Shown: positions 11,493-23,683, numbered from the stretch's first letter. The stretch is DNA of 64,000 nt from Cymodocea nodosa (GCA_036874045.1 CM072343.1:14032001-14096000), one strand, 5' to 3'. Notes: generated by a model not told the origin, from the letters alone. Numbers and translations: made by a program.

Positions 11493-12812
11493 TAACGTCC
11501 AGTTAGTATACTTAAAACAATTTTCGGATGCTTCCAATTAAAACGTTCCGAACACATCACAATAGCTAAACCTTATCATTTTCTTGAGAACATTGTAAAC
11601 TATTCTAACATTCCTGTCTTTTGAATCTAAAATAGTTTGTTTGACTTTTTAAATTATTTCATCAAGCTTTTAAGAGGACATTAATTTAGATTAACCAAGA
11701 TTTGTATTCTGAATTATATTAATTTGTTTTGGACATTGTTAATCCTCCCCCTACAAATATACTTCTTATATATTCAATAACATACAAAATATACTTGTAT
11801 AACAATAGATGTTAAGTATAACTATACTTTTAAATTTTCTTTTCAGAAACTTCCGTTATTCTGACTTTATCAAAAATGATTTCTAGAATCAATTCCTACT
11901 ATATATGAATCAAAACATAACTTTGAACTCAACATGATTAATTCAAGGAGAATAAAAGAATGTATTTCAAATAAACGTTTTCAAAAGTACTAATGTTGAT
12001 TCAATAACTCAGTAGTCATATTGGTAGAAATTATATTTGATTCAAAGATATCTGTAATTAACGAAACAACTTTTTCTTTTCAAAACAGTAAATATTGATA
12101 ATTTTCTTTAAAAGTTAGTTTGAAAAGCTTAATCATACAAGAGCTTTCTAATGTACCCATGTAATGAGCTTTCAGTCAACAATCCCAGATCTGATTAGGA
12201 CCTTAGGTTGCCAGATTTAAAGAATCCATTTTCAAGACAACAATCCTTACATACCTATCTGCTCAAGTACAAAAGGCTCGTGATCAAACTGATCAATAAA
12301 CTCTCAAAGATTTTCACTTTGTAAGCACTTTTAATTTTAAGCACAGTATATATGTATTCCATTAATACAGATGCAATAAAACACAAATCTCATACAAATT
12401 TTACTTCTGTGACTTTACTGAGCATATGAATCAGTTTCAATAAGCTTATACTTTTGATTAATAGTTTAAGATGAGTTACATATAACTTATTCTACAAGTT
12501 TAATCAATTAAGTCAAATTTATGCATGATCATATGCACTTTCCTTGATTCAAAGAAAACACTTAATCAAAATTTCAAAATGTCAGAAGTATTTAATGTTT
12601 TTCATTTACACTTTCACCTAAAATCGTAAAAACCATTAAAATTGATAAACTACTTAAAATCAATAAGATATTACTATGATTTTACAATAAATATATAGTA
12701 TCTTAAGCAGCAGTTTAGATATTACTTTACATATTAATGATAAGTATATAATATCTATGAGGTGAACAACATCATCAATACTATTTATCTTTTCATGTGG
12801 AGTTTAAGCATT
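11493..12812 (-). other. S1 non-coding stretch between pol and extra ORF
   Basis: I see no gene here. It is nearly the same as 60360-61681 in S3. On the opposite strand it also matches, more loosely, the 3' region of the Ty3 element G4 (about 48640-49700): both contain CTTTTGTACTTGAGCAGATA and a following stretch on an unfolded GGGATTGTTGA motif. A purine run (TAGGGGGAGGATTAA on the minus strand, about 11750) lies in the middle. Confidence 0.7.
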
Positions 12813-14089
12813 TTACACATCACATAGCCTACAAATACCTAAATTTAATCTAATGTTGCAGAATGTATTTTTGTCTAGAGGTTTTGTACATATATCAACT
12901 AATTGATTTTTACTAGACACAAATTTTAATTTAATTTTTCCTTTAATTACGTTATCTCTTAGAAAATGATGTCTAACCTCTATATGCTTTGCTCTAGAAT
13001 GTAATACAGGATTTTTGGAAAGATTTATTGCAGAATTACTGTCACAATAAATCTCAGTTGTATCATAAGATAAACCAAAATCTTCTAAGGTTTGCCTTAT
13101 CTACAGAATCTGAGTGCAACACAATGCAGCAGCAACATATTCAGCTTCGGTAGTAAAAGTGCTACACAGTTTTACTTTTTACTAAACCATGACACCAAAT
13201 TATTTCCCAATAATTGACATGTGTCACTGGTACTCTTTCTATCAGATTTAGATCCTACATAATCAACATCAGTATATCCTATAAGATCTATTGAACTATC
13301 CTTAGAATAATACAGTCCGAAATGTTTAGTTCCTTGTATATATCTAAATATTCTTTTAACTGCAATTGAGTGTGATTCTTTAGGATTAGATTGAAATCTA
13401 GCACAAACACACACCGCAAACATAATATCAGGTCTACTAGTAGTTAAATAAAGTAAAGAACTAATCATACTTCTGTATTTTCTTTGATTTATTGATTTTC
13501 CTATGTCATCAATATCTAACTTTAAAGAAGTACTCATAGGAGTTCCTCGAATCCTTGTATCATTAAAATTAAATTTCTTAAGCATTTCATCTACATATTT
13601 TTCCTGATTTAAAAGTATACCTTTATCCATTTGCTTAATTTGAAGTCCTAGAAAATATGAAAGTTCTCCGATCATACTCATTTCAAACTGATTAGTCATC
13701 TCTTTAGAGAATATTTTTATCAACTTATCAAAGGTTGCTCCAAAGATTATATCATCCACGTATATTTGAACAACAATCTGATCTTTACCATCTCTCTTGA
13801 TAAATAGAGTATGATCTACTTTTCCCATGATATAGCCTTTTTCTATTAAAAAAGTAGATAATCTTTCATACCATGATCTAGGTGCTTGCTTCAAACCATA
13901 TAAGGCTTTCTTCAATTTATACACAAAGTTAGGATTTTTAATATCTTCAAATCCAAGTGGTTGTTTTACAGAGACTTCTTCATTAATTAAACCATTTAGA
14001 AATGCACTCTTTACATCCATTTGATATAATTTAAAATCCATATAATAACCATAGGCCAATAATATTCTACTACTTTCTAACCTAGCCAC
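12813..14089 (-). pseudogene. pol: S1 reverse transcriptase (C-terminal part) and RNase H (broken)
   Basis: The minus strand shows YQMDVKSAFLNGLI, VYKLKKALYGLKQAPRSWY, QIYVDDIIFGAT (catalytic YVDD, about 13755), FEMSMIGELSYFLGLQI and [22 protein letters not shown]. The RNase H part follows ([18 protein letters not shown], then EYVAAALC and IYCDSNSAINLSK), ending near 12813. This is a standard Ty1/copia C-terminal pol. A near-identical partial copy is at 61682-62490 in S3. Broken. Confidence 0.85.
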
Positions 14090-15647
14090 AAGAGCAAATG
14101 TTTCATCATAATCTAGTCCTTCTTCCTGTGTATACCCTTGTGCAACTAATCTAGCTTTGTTCCTTATAACTTGACCAGTTTCATTAGTTTTGTTTCTAAA
14201 GATCCACTTTGTACCTATTATGGACTGATTTTCTAGTGGAGAGACTAATTCCCAAACATCATTTCTGATGAATTAATTTAGTTCTTCTTGCATTGCCACT
14301 ATCCAATTTTCATCAAATAATGCTTCTTGTATATTCCTTGGTTCCACCATAGAAACAAACATACACATACTATTTAAATTTATTGAAGCTCTAGTCTTAA
14401 CTCCCTCATTAATATTACCAATGACTTGAGTAATGGGATGTGATGAAGAATAACGCCAATTTCTCTGATTTTCCTCAATATTCTCATCAACATCTGAAGG
14501 TCCATCACTTTCATCATTAGTTTGATCATTTAAGTTCATATTTTTGATTTTCTCAGATAAATCATCAATCTCTCTATTGATCTCTGACTCTTTTGGGAAA
14601 TTGATCATATCATCATTATCAGCTTTAGATTGAGATTCTCTAAAAGAATTTTCATTGAAGCTTACATGGAGGGTTTCTTCAATAGTTCTAGAAGTCTTGT
14701 TATATACTCTATAAGCTTTACTTCTAGTAGAGTAACCTATAAAAATTCCTTCATCCACTTTGGCTTGAAATTTATCCCTTCTATCCTTAGTATTAAGAAT
14801 AAAACACTTGCAGCCAAATTGTTTCATATAGGAAATTTTTGGAACCCTATTAAACATAATTTCAAAAGGAGTTTTATTAACACAAGGTCTTAAATGACTT
14901 CTGTTAATAACATAACAAGCTGTATACACTGCTTCAGCCCAAAGATTTTGAGGTAACTTATGTTCATTCAACATAGTTCTGGCCATTTCTTGAAGTGATC
15001 TATTCTTTCCCTCAACAACACCATTTTGACACGGTGCTCTTGGAAAGAAAATCTGTGATCAATGCCATGCTTATTACAATAATTATTCATTTGATCATTA
15101 TCAAATTAAGTACCATGATCACTCCTAAGTTTTTGAATAGAGACACTTTGTTTATTTTGAACAAAATTGCAAAACATTTTAAACTTTTCAAAAACTTCTG
15201 TCTTAGATGTTAGAAAATATACCCAAGTGTATCTAGAGAAGTCATCTACTAAAACAAATACATACCATTTACCACCAAGACTCATGATTCTTGTTGGTCC
15301 AAATAGATCCATATGTATAAGTTCTAAGACTCTCTTGCTTGAAATATCAGTTTTGGATTTAAAAGAGTTTTTATGAAGTTTACCTAACTCACATGCATCA
15401 CACATAAAGTCCTTTAAGTATTTAATCTTTGGTAAACCTCTCACTAAATGTTTTCTAGATAGTTTATGTAATAGTTTCATATTTATATGCTCAATCCTTC
15501 TATGCCACAGATATGCATCACTAGTTTCAGCTAGCAAACATGAATTTAAATCAACTGCACTAGAAGGTAAAGATAAAATACATACAGAACCTTTTCTTTT
15601 AGCAATAAACTTAATTTCATCTGTATTTTTATCAATAATTTCAGCTA
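14090..15647 (-). pseudogene. pol: S1 integrase and integrase-RT linker (broken)
   Basis: The minus strand from 15537 shows the pre-integrase zinc region (LWHRRIEHINMKLLHKL, CDACELGK), then the core (LIHMDLFGPT, VDDFSRYTWVYFL, LRSDHGT). The part at 14986-14273 has MARTMLNEHKLPQNLWAEA, VYTACYVINRS and KQFGCKCFILNTKD, all usual in the Ty1 integrase C-terminus, then a Ser/Asn/Asp-rich linker. The N-terminal side is cut where G2 begins. Broken. Confidence 0.85.
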
Positions 15648-15656
15648 GGATGGACT

Positions 15657-18404
15657 ATGACTAATATAAAAGGGTTAAGTTCAACTTTATGCTGTCACCA
15701 CATAGATTTAGAAGAGAATGCTAAACCTGTTAGAATTCCTGAGAGGAGATTAAATCCAAACCTTAAAGAAGTAGTCAAGAAGGAAATAGTGAAATGGTTA
15801 GATAATGACATAATTTATCCGATTTCTGATAGCTCGTGGGTTAGCCTAATCCATGTAGTTCCCAAGAAATCAGGATTAACAGTTATTAGGAATGAAAGTC
15901 AAGACTTGATACCTACTACAATTCAATCAAGCTAGAGAATATGTATAAACTATAGAAAGCTGAATGCTGTGACTAGGAAAGATCATTTTCCCTTGCCTTT
16001 TATAGATCAAACGTTAGAAAGATTAGCAGGGCAAGAATATTTTTGTTTCCTAGACGGGTATTCAGGTTATAATCAAATTCCAGTAGCATTAGAGGATCAA
16101 GAGAAAACAACTTTCACCTGTCCTAATGGAACTTATGCTTTTAAGAAAATATCATTTGGATTATGCAATGCACCAGCTACCTTTCAAAGGTGTATGAAGG
16201 GCATATTTACTAGAATGACTAAAGATTTCTTAGAAATATTTATGGATGATTTTATTGTATATGGCAACTCATATGAAGTTCGTTTAAGCAATTTAGACCA
16301 AATATTAAAATGCTGTGTGGAAAAATATCTAGTTTTAAATTGGGAAAAATGTCACTTCATGGTTAAACAAGGAATAGTCTTAGGGCATGTTGTTTCTAAG
16401 AAAGGGTTGGAAGTAGATAAAGCTAAAATAGAAGTAATTTCTAATCTACTAGAACCTAAATCAGTAAAAGATATTAGATCATTTCTAGGACATGCTGGTT
16501 TTTATAGAAGATTTATTAAAAACTTTAGCAAAATAGCTAGACCTTTAACTAATCTATTAAAAGATGTCCCATTTAACTTTGATAAAAATTACAAGGAAGC
16601 ATTTTTCAAACTTAAGACTAGCTTAATTTCAACTCCTATAATTCAAGCACATGATTGGAACCATCCATTTGAATTAATGTGTGATGCTTCTGATTTTGCT
16701 GTTGGAGTAGTGTTAGGACAAAAAATAGAAAAATCTCCTAGAGTGATTCATTATGCACGCAAAACCTTAAATGATGCTCAAGTTAATTACACAACTACTG
16801 AAAAAGAACTATTAGCTATTGTGTTTGCCTTAGAAAAGTTTAGATCATATCTGATTGGAGCTAAAGTGATAGTATACACGGATCATTCAGCTTTAAAACA
16901 TCTAATAAAGAAAAAAGAGACTAAACCTAAATTGATCCGATGGATATTATTATTACAAGAATTTGATCTAGAAATTAAAGATAAAAAAGGTTGTGAGAAT
17001 GTAGTAGCAGATCATTTATCAATATTTCAAATAGAAAAATCAAATATTGAAATTAAGGATAATTTTCCTGATACACAATTAATGACCATCAACACAATAC
17101 CTTGGTATGTAGACATAATTAGTTACCTAGTAACTGGTTTAACACCTAAGGATTGGAATAAACAGGATAAGAAATTATTTTTCTCAAGAGTAAAGTATTA
17201 CTATTGGGAAGACCTTTACTTATTTAAGAAATGTCTTGATCTAGTTTTAAGGAGGTGTGTTCCAGAAACTGAATATCCAAGCATATTGTCTTTCTGTCAT
17301 GACCAAGCTTGTGGAGGGCATTTTGGTTCAGGGAAAACTACTGCAAAAATTTTGCAATGTGGGTTTTATTGGCCAACACTATTCAAAGATTCTCATAAAT
17401 ATTGCTTAAGTTGTTTAAGATGTCAACAAATAGGAAGAATATCAAAGAGGAATATGATGCCTCCTAATCCTATTATTGAGGTTGAAATCTTTGATGTGTG
17501 GGGAATAGATTTTATGGGTCCATTTCCTATGTCTAATCAATTTAATTACATATTAGTGGGGGTGGATTATGTATTTAAATGGATAGAAGCTATTCCTACA
17601 AAAGCTAATGATAACAAAGTGGTAATACAATTTATAAGAACAAATATATTTGCCAGATTTGGAATACCTAAAGCTATTATCAATGATAGAGGAACTCATT
17701 TCTGTAATAGAAGTTTTGAAGCCTTAATGAAGAAATATGGAGTAAACCACAAAATTGCAACATCATATCATCCGCAAACAAGTGGATAAGTAGAAAGTGC
17801 AAACAAACAGATTAAATTAATCTTAGAAAAAGTAGTAAATCCTACTAGAACAGATTGGGCTAATAGATTGATGGATGCACTTTGGGCTTATAGAACTGCT
17901 TATAAAACGAGCTTAGGTATGTCACCTTTTAGGCTAGTATATGGAAAAAGTTGTCATTTACCTGCTGAAATAGAACATAAAGCTTATTGGGCATTAAAAA
18001 CTCTGAATACTAATTTAAATCAAGCTGCTGAAAATAGAAAAATGCAACTAATTGAATTAGAAGAATTTAGAAATGGAGCTTATTCGAAGACTGTAAGAGA
18101 AAAAGAGAAAATTAAATTCTGGCATGATAGAAAAATTATTCCAAAAAGCTTTGAAATAGGACAAGAAGTATATCTTTATATGGCTAGACTCCATAACCAT
18201 CTAGGAAAATTAAGATCTAGATGGGGAGGACCTTACATAGTTCGAAATATTTATCCTTATAGAGCTATTGAAATTGAAAATCCTAAAAATCAGAATATAT
18301 TTAAAGTAAATGGACAAAGACTTAGACCTATTCTGAAAACACCAAAAAGTTCATTTGGAATTATAGAGGAAGTCAGAGTAGAGGATTACTCGAGCTTTAC
18401 TTAG
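15657..18404 (+). pseudogene. pol: G2 pol: RT, RNase H, integrase (broken)
   Basis: RT motifs are [16 protein letters not shown] and [15 protein letters not shown], with the FMDD box near 16240. RNase H shows [15 protein letters not shown] and [14 protein letters not shown]. Integrase shows [50 protein letters not shown] and YHPQTSG. The C-terminal part has [13 protein letters not shown] and ends VEDYSSFT at 18404, the same end as G1 and G4. It is very close to G1 pol (2257-4872). There is no chromodomain. Only a few interruptions. Confidence 0.88.
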
Positions 18405-18986
18405 TAAGAAATTAGCTTTTATGTTTATATATAAAAAAATTTATAAAAAAAACACACATTAAAAAAAATATATATATATAATATAAAAATTGTTACGGTT
18501 CAACCGACCGGATCCATCGGTATGACCAGAACATAAAAAAATATGTTTATTAATTTTAAGAAAAAAATGTTGGTTTTATCAAAACATAGTATCGGTTCAA
18601 CCGAAAAAAATATTTAGGTCTGACCGAAACATAGTATCGATTAAATCGAGAAAAAAAAAGAAAAAGAAAAAGTTCTATAGAAAAACTATTATCTGTAGTA
18701 TTTTTATTATTATATATGTTTGTACAGGGAGTCCGTTGAGTACGCTTAACTCAACGAGCTTACTCCGTTGAGCCTTGAGTTAGTCAACGAGCTTATTCCG
18801 TTGAGTTAACTATAACTCAACGGAGTACTGTATCTAAAACCGTAGATAAAATAGTAATAGTTGGTTCGGTAAATGACCCGATTACCCGCCTAAACTTAGG
18901 GATTATTTAAACTAAAACCTAGGGTCTTGGGGGCATTATCTGGCAAATCATTTAGAATATAGAATAGTAGAAATCAGAGTGATTCC
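18405..18986. repeat. Palindrome arrays between G2 integrase and ORF3
   Basis: 18480-18660 holds CGGTTCAACCGA-type palindromes in A-rich DNA (ATCGGTTCAACCG, GGTCTGACCGAAACATAG). 18730-18830 holds repeats of CCGTTGAGTTA / TAACTCAACGG forming good stems, for example CGTTGAGTTAACT directly followed by ATAACTCAACGG. No gene is seen. GATTACCCGCCTAAACTTAGG near 18880 is also kept in G1 and G4. Confidence 0.7.
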
Positions 18987-21208
18987 GTGTTGTTGGGTAA
19001 CTCCACGATGAGGAAGATGACGCCTGAATTCTGGAAAGATGTAGTGGACACCGCACAGTTTCTGAAGGAATCTAAAGAATGGCACATGCAGCAAAAGATC
19101 TGGAATACAACAAGAGAGAAAAAGCTACAAAAGGTAGAATCAGAACTCTTTAACTTGAGGAAAGTTTTAGTTGAGTTAGAAATACAAATACCATAGATAA
19201 TGGAGACACGGATTAGAGTGGCAACTAAAATTGCAGTTAGCCAAGAAAGAAAAATCTGGCCAAATAATGAAGTAGCCCTAGAGCTAATTCAACGTAAAGC
19301 CAGATTGTGGTTTAAGAAACACATTCCTGGTCGAGGAAGCTGGGCAATATGGGAGCAACAACGAGCAAGAGAACAAGAAGAATCAACTACTGAAAGACCT
19401 ATTCCTGAGGAACAGCAGTTAGGACCTCCAGTTCAGCCAATAGAGCCATTGCCACAATTAGCATTTGTTTGGCTGAGAATTGATAAAGAAGAGAAAGAAT
19501 TTACTAGCTTGGTCAAAATAGCAAGAGACCAAGGTGATACTCAAGAAATAGCTACGGCTAAGGCACATATTTTATATGATGCCATTAAGAGAAAAAGGGT
19601 CGAAGAAAAGATGAGGACCCAATATAAAATAAAGGTTGAGCAACATCAGGCAGCAGCTACTGCCAAACCTGCTGCAAAAGGAGATGAAGCCGGTCCTTCG
19701 AGACTAGCAGTTATAGAAAAAGTTAAATAGGAAGAGCTAGTACTTGTGGCTCGAAGGCTTGCAAAGCCTACTTTTGTAGATTTAATTTCAGAAGATGAAT
19801 AGGAAGAATAGACACAACTAATCAGAAAAAAGAAAGGAAAAGAAAAAGTGTCTACATATGGAGAAATTAAATCTGAGATACCATTGTCAACAGGGCCTGT
19901 GAAGCAAATTTTTATTAACCTGCTATTCGATTCTGAGGAGGAGCAGGAGCTACAGCAGCAGGAGCAAAGAAAAGAAAAAAATCAAGCTGAAATTAGTCTG
20001 CAGCCTATACAAGAAGAAACAGAAATTAAAGTAGAAACTGAATTGCCCGTGACTCCATCCCAATCTGTTACAGAATCAAAAAGAACAGTAACAGAACAGA
20101 TTGGTAGTTAGGAGGAAGAAGAAAGAGTAGAAAATGAAGAGAATGAAAGAAGCCATTTGGACAAAAATAACTTCACAGATTCCACTGAAGAGCAAGAAAC
20201 TCTTCAGCAATATATGGAAAGAATTCAAGACAGAGTGGAGAGTTCTGCCGACTCACCACCACTAATAGAAACAGAAATTCAGGAATCTGTAGAAAATGTT
20301 CAAATGTAACCTATGTTAGAGGAAGAGCAAGTACAAACCCCTCTGGAACAACAAAGTCACCTTCCTAACCTGACTAAAACAACAATTTTGAATGAAGTAC
20401 ATTTTTGTAGTCAGGAAGCTTATACCAAATACCAAGAAATAAGGGGTTATGACATTATTTACAGTAGATTAGTAAATTGGGATGGAATGCAAGAAATCAA
20501 AGATCTATTTGAATTCCAAGGTCTACTGCAATTCATTTCTCAAGAGAGAGGGCATGCAGTATATGAGAATTTAGTGCCCTGTTTTTATGCAAATTTAAGA
20601 GAAAGAGGAGGATTAATTTCAAACATGGAGGAAGCTGATGTACAGATAACACTAGAGCTTCTCCACAACATTTTTGGATTGAAGAATGATTAAAAATTTT
20701 GGAAGATACAACTGCCGTCGAGTGGACTGAATAGGAAATCAAAGATTGTTTAGCTATCAATCCTAGTGTGCCTTTATTATACAAATTGAAGCATTTAAGT
20801 GGTAAAGCACACATGGTAGCTAACATTTTGATTAAAAATGTCTATCAATGACAGGGCCATGACATAGAATTAAGTTAATTTGTCAAATGTGCCACATATG
20901 CAGTTGTAAACAGGATTCAAATAAATTGGTCTGTAGTTTTTATCTCCAAGCTGAAAGTAATAAAGAAAAAATTGTTTTATGGAGATTTGATTCCACTATT
21001 GATGGTGGACTGTATCGATTTCACTAAATGGACATCAAAAAGGATTAGATCAAGAACCATTTCAGTGAAAGAATACAGAAATTTTGTAGTTGCAGAGATA
21101 GCTGTACCTTCTAGAGGCATTACAGGAGCTGTAGAAAGAATTAATCAATTAGAACTTCAATTAGAAAAACTCCAGAAGAAAGTAGATGAACTTAGGAATA
21201 GAGATTAA
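18987..21208 (+). pseudogene. G2 ORF3: extra ORF with plant-transposon-protein-like domain (broken)
   Basis: The first part (18987-19730) is helical and charged: RKMTPEFWKDVVDTAQFLK, then WFKKHIPGRGSWAIWEQQR. A long acidic Glu/Gln/Ser/Pro-rich middle follows. The conserved C-terminal third starts near 20395 (EVHFCSQEAYTKYQEIRGY) and runs through VNWDGMQEIKDLFEFQGLL, NLVPCFYANLRE, KAHMVANILI and RIQINWSVVFISKL to a coiled-coil end (ERINQLELQLEKLQKK). From memory this resembles the 'putative plant transposon protein' domain (Transposase_32). The same domain ends the extra ORF of S2 and S3. No signal peptide or transmembrane helix, so not env-like in content. Function unknown. Broken. Confidence 0.65.
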
Positions 21209-21970
21209 ATTGTATTGTTCATCTACTTGTATAATTGTATGAAAATGCATGATGTATTTGTAATGTAAATTGATTCATATTAATGAATATAATTTTTCAG
21301 ATGTACTTTTCATACGTGTTTTGGATGTGAAATGAATGGAATTTATTGAATATTATATAATTTGTGGAACTTTATGAATGAATATGTAACAGATTTACAA
21401 TTTGTTGAATGACAAGATAAATGCTTAAAAATTTCTACAAGTTGCAAGGTAAAATGTAAATTCTGCATAATATAAAAATGACCTACAAGTTAAATCTTTA
21501 TATAATGTTCAGATTTAAATGAATTTTGATTAGAATGATGCATTAATGACATAGATTTAACTTTATTTCAGTTAGCAGAATGAAAAAAAAAAAAGTAGAG
21601 AGAAATTTACAAGAGTAAACTTAGAAGTTGCTAAGTGTTAACTCAACGAAGTAAGTCTGTTGAGTTAATCGTAACTCCACGAGGTCAGTAATAGAATATA
21701 AGGTCACTCCGTTGAGTTATCTGTGACTCAATGAGGTTAGTCCGTGGAGTTGGCAACAATAACCGATTGTGTTCCATTGAGTTATCTGTAACTCAACGAG
21801 GTTAGTTCGTGAATTAAGTAGAACGGTTATTCTTTTAACTAGGAACGAAACTTCGTCGGTTTAGCGGTTTCCAAAATTTAAAATTAATAGTGGTACATGT
21901 ACCCATAAAAACAGGAACCACGATGCACGTTGCAAGACACATTCTTGCAACGAGATTTATTCACTTTATC
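21209..21970 (+). other. Non-coding stretch of G2 between ORF3 and the gag/F-box block
   Basis: No gene seen. It is conserved in G3 (29768-30437, minus) and G4 (44250-45040). The second half (21640-21820) is packed with TAACTCAACGA / CGTTGAGTTA and the related GTGGAGTTA motifs in alternating directions, before the TATA-like site. Confidence 0.7.
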
Positions 21971-22128
21971 GATGTACATTATATATATAAATCAGAATGT
22001 TATTTACGAGTTACCAGTACTTTTAAAAGAAAGGAGAATGCTTTGGAGGAACTAGAAGGAGAAGCAGTTGATTCAACTTCATCCAACAACAAATATTTAC
22101 TAAATGGAAAGCTTCAGACTAGTATGTA
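21971..22128 (+). promoter_or_regulatory. TATA-like site, leader and GTATGT donor-like site ahead of gag and F-box
   Basis: TATATATAAAT (about 21982) is followed by about 130 bases of leader and then GTATGT at 22122, a good plant 5' splice site. The matching places in G4 are TATAAATAG (45047) and GTATGT (45189). In G3 the leader is present (29530-29665, minus), but the gag segment after the donor is missing and the leader runs straight to the F-box gene. I infer an internal promoter with an optional intron; there is no expression evidence. A 79-codon frame crosses this leader (21890-22129), but I regard it as chance. Confidence 0.4.
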
Positions 22129-22150
22129 ATTAATCTTCTGCTATTTATTT

Positions 22151-23266
22151 ATGAGCACATGGACTCGTTCTCTAAGCACTAAACGATTAGTAAGAACACC
22201 TACCCAGGAATTTTCATTGCAGAGGAGTATTGAAAAATTTTCTAAACTGAACTTTAACGAAATTCTTTGGGGTGTAGCTAACCTTTCTTTAAAAGAGAAC
22301 GTAGAGATGGCTGCTCTAGTAGAAAAACCATTAGGAGAGATTCTGTATCCGGAATTAGTTGATGAACATTCATGTATTCGATTGCCAAACTTTGAGGGAG
22401 ATAGGTTTGAACTGAAATCTAATTATATTAGTCAATTGCCACATTTTCAAGGATTAAAAAGAGAGGATGCCTATTATTTCCTTAAAGAATTTAATGAAGT
22501 TTGTCAAATGATGAAAATGTCGAACATGAATATAAATGCTATTAAACTTAGATATATCTCTTTTTCTTTAAAAGACATAGCTAAGAGATGGTTATATACT
22601 ATACCGCCTGATTCAATTTCTACATGGACTGAATTTTGCTCTATTTTTCTGGAAAAATATTATCCAACACATCAAACGATTAAAAAGAAGAAAGAAATCT
22701 TAATGTGTAGCCAAAAACAAGGTGAATCATTTTGGAAATATTTTGAAAGATTTAAAGATTTATTGACTCAATGTCCACATCATGCAATGAGTAAAGCACA
22801 ATTAATAGGTATAATTTATGAAGGCATAGATGTTTCAATGAAATCTTTATTAGAATCTACTTGTCAAAATGGATTTTTAAAGTTATGTAGTGAAGAAGCA
22901 TGGGCATATTTAGAAAACTTTGCAAAAAGAACTACACAGTGGGAAAATTCGGTTGAAGCTATTGCAGATAAAAAAATATTGCCAAGAGGAATGCATGAAA
23001 TAGATTCAAGTATTATGCTTGAGGTGAAATTAAATGAATTAACAAAGAAAATAGAAGAGTTATCATTAAATCAAAAGCTAGCAGAAAAGAATGCAAACAT
23101 AAACAATTTAGATATTATTTATGCTAGAAACCAGAGAGATAACTTGGGAAATTCTTATAATCCTAATTGGAGAAATCACCCGAATTTATCTTGGAGAAAC
23201 AACAACTTCCAAGGAGGTGAAAATATGAATGAGAAGAATATAAGTTATGAACCATTACTGGAATAA
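22151..23266 (+). CDS. gag: G2 gag capsid-type protein, located downstream of pol
   Basis: A 371-residue frame starts ATG at 22151. It has the Athila/retrotrans_gag layout: LPNFEGDRFELKSNYISQL, then EDAYYFLKEFNEVCQMMK, KLRYISFSLKDIAKRWLYT, STWTEFCSIFLEKYYP, QGESFWKYFERFKDLLTQCP, and late NPNWRNHPNLSWRNNN (in the family usually NPGWRNHPNFSW). Similarity to the gag C-terminal linker continues to about 23490 (RGLPIQAIPNPVN). The zinc knuckle normally found between capsid and the NPGW motif is missing; it sits instead in the 5' leader ORF of G1 and G4. In normal Athila elements gag is directly after the 5' LTR, so this position is highly unusual. G4 has the same arrangement (45232-46581). Confidence 0.8.
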   Translation: MSTWTRSLSTKRLVRTPTQEFSLQRSIEKFSKLNFNEILWGVANLSLKENVEMAALVEKPLGEILYPELVDEHSCIRLPNFEGDRFELKSNYISQLPHFQGLKREDAYYFLKEFNEVCQMMKMSNMNINAIKLRYISFSLKDIAKRWLYTIPPDSISTWTEFCSIFLEKYYPTHQTIKKKKEILMCSQKQGESFWKYFERFKDLLTQCPHHAMSKAQLIGIIYEGIDVSMKSLLESTCQNGFLKLCSEEAWAYLENFAKRTTQWENSVEAIADKKILPRGMHEIDSSIMLEVKLNELTKKIEELSLNQKLAEKNANINNLDIIYARNQRDNLGNSYNPNWRNHPNLSWRNNNFQGGENMNEKNISYEPLLE

Positions 23267-23683
23267 GGATCTAGAATAGAGAAATTAGAAAAGATAATCC
23301 AACAATTAAACAATCGTCTAGATTTTGTATTTGGAAGTGCTGCAATTCAAAATCAGAATAGAAATATACCACTTAGATAGAAGGAACCAATGGAAGGTAG
23401 ACCTACTAGAGGATTGCCAATACAAGCTATACCTAATCCTGTCAATAGAACGGTCAATGAAATTGATACCTCTTCTAGGAGGATAGCTGAATGAAGCAGC
23501 ATATCTAAAACAACTATCTGTATGTATATATGTTTTTATTTTTAGTTAATAGTATCGTAGAGTTAGTCCTTAACTCAACGAACTTAGTCCATTGAGTTAT
23601 TCCTTAACTCCACGAGGGTGTGCAGTAGTTATGTTAATTTTTGTCTCTGCTAAATTTTTGTTTGTGTTATACAAAATCAACAA

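Larger units (their letters stand above)
9237..15647 (-). mobile_element. S1: Sirevirus-like Ty1/copia element, interrupted on both sides
   Basis: On the minus strand it runs from integrase (15647) through RT and RNase H (stop near 12813), a 1.3-kb non-coding stretch, and the start of the extra ORF (9434), where G1 is inserted. Solo LTR L1 lies in the non-coding stretch. At the high-coordinate end S1 abuts G2 without an LTR. The integrase-before-RT order fixes it as Ty1/copia. The downstream ORF and the LTR style (AATTCACCCCCC near the LTR end, seen in L1) suggest the Sirevirus lineage. Broken. Confidence 0.8.

Noticed and set aside
18466-18482. TA-rich run as a functional origin or promoter.
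   Set aside because: It is a plain TA microsatellite in AT-rich DNA with no supporting context.
21890-22129. 79-codon frame before gag, similar to 29465-29767, as a separate gene.
   Set aside because: It crosses the TATA-like site, has no recognisable domain, and similarity is explained by the conserved leader.
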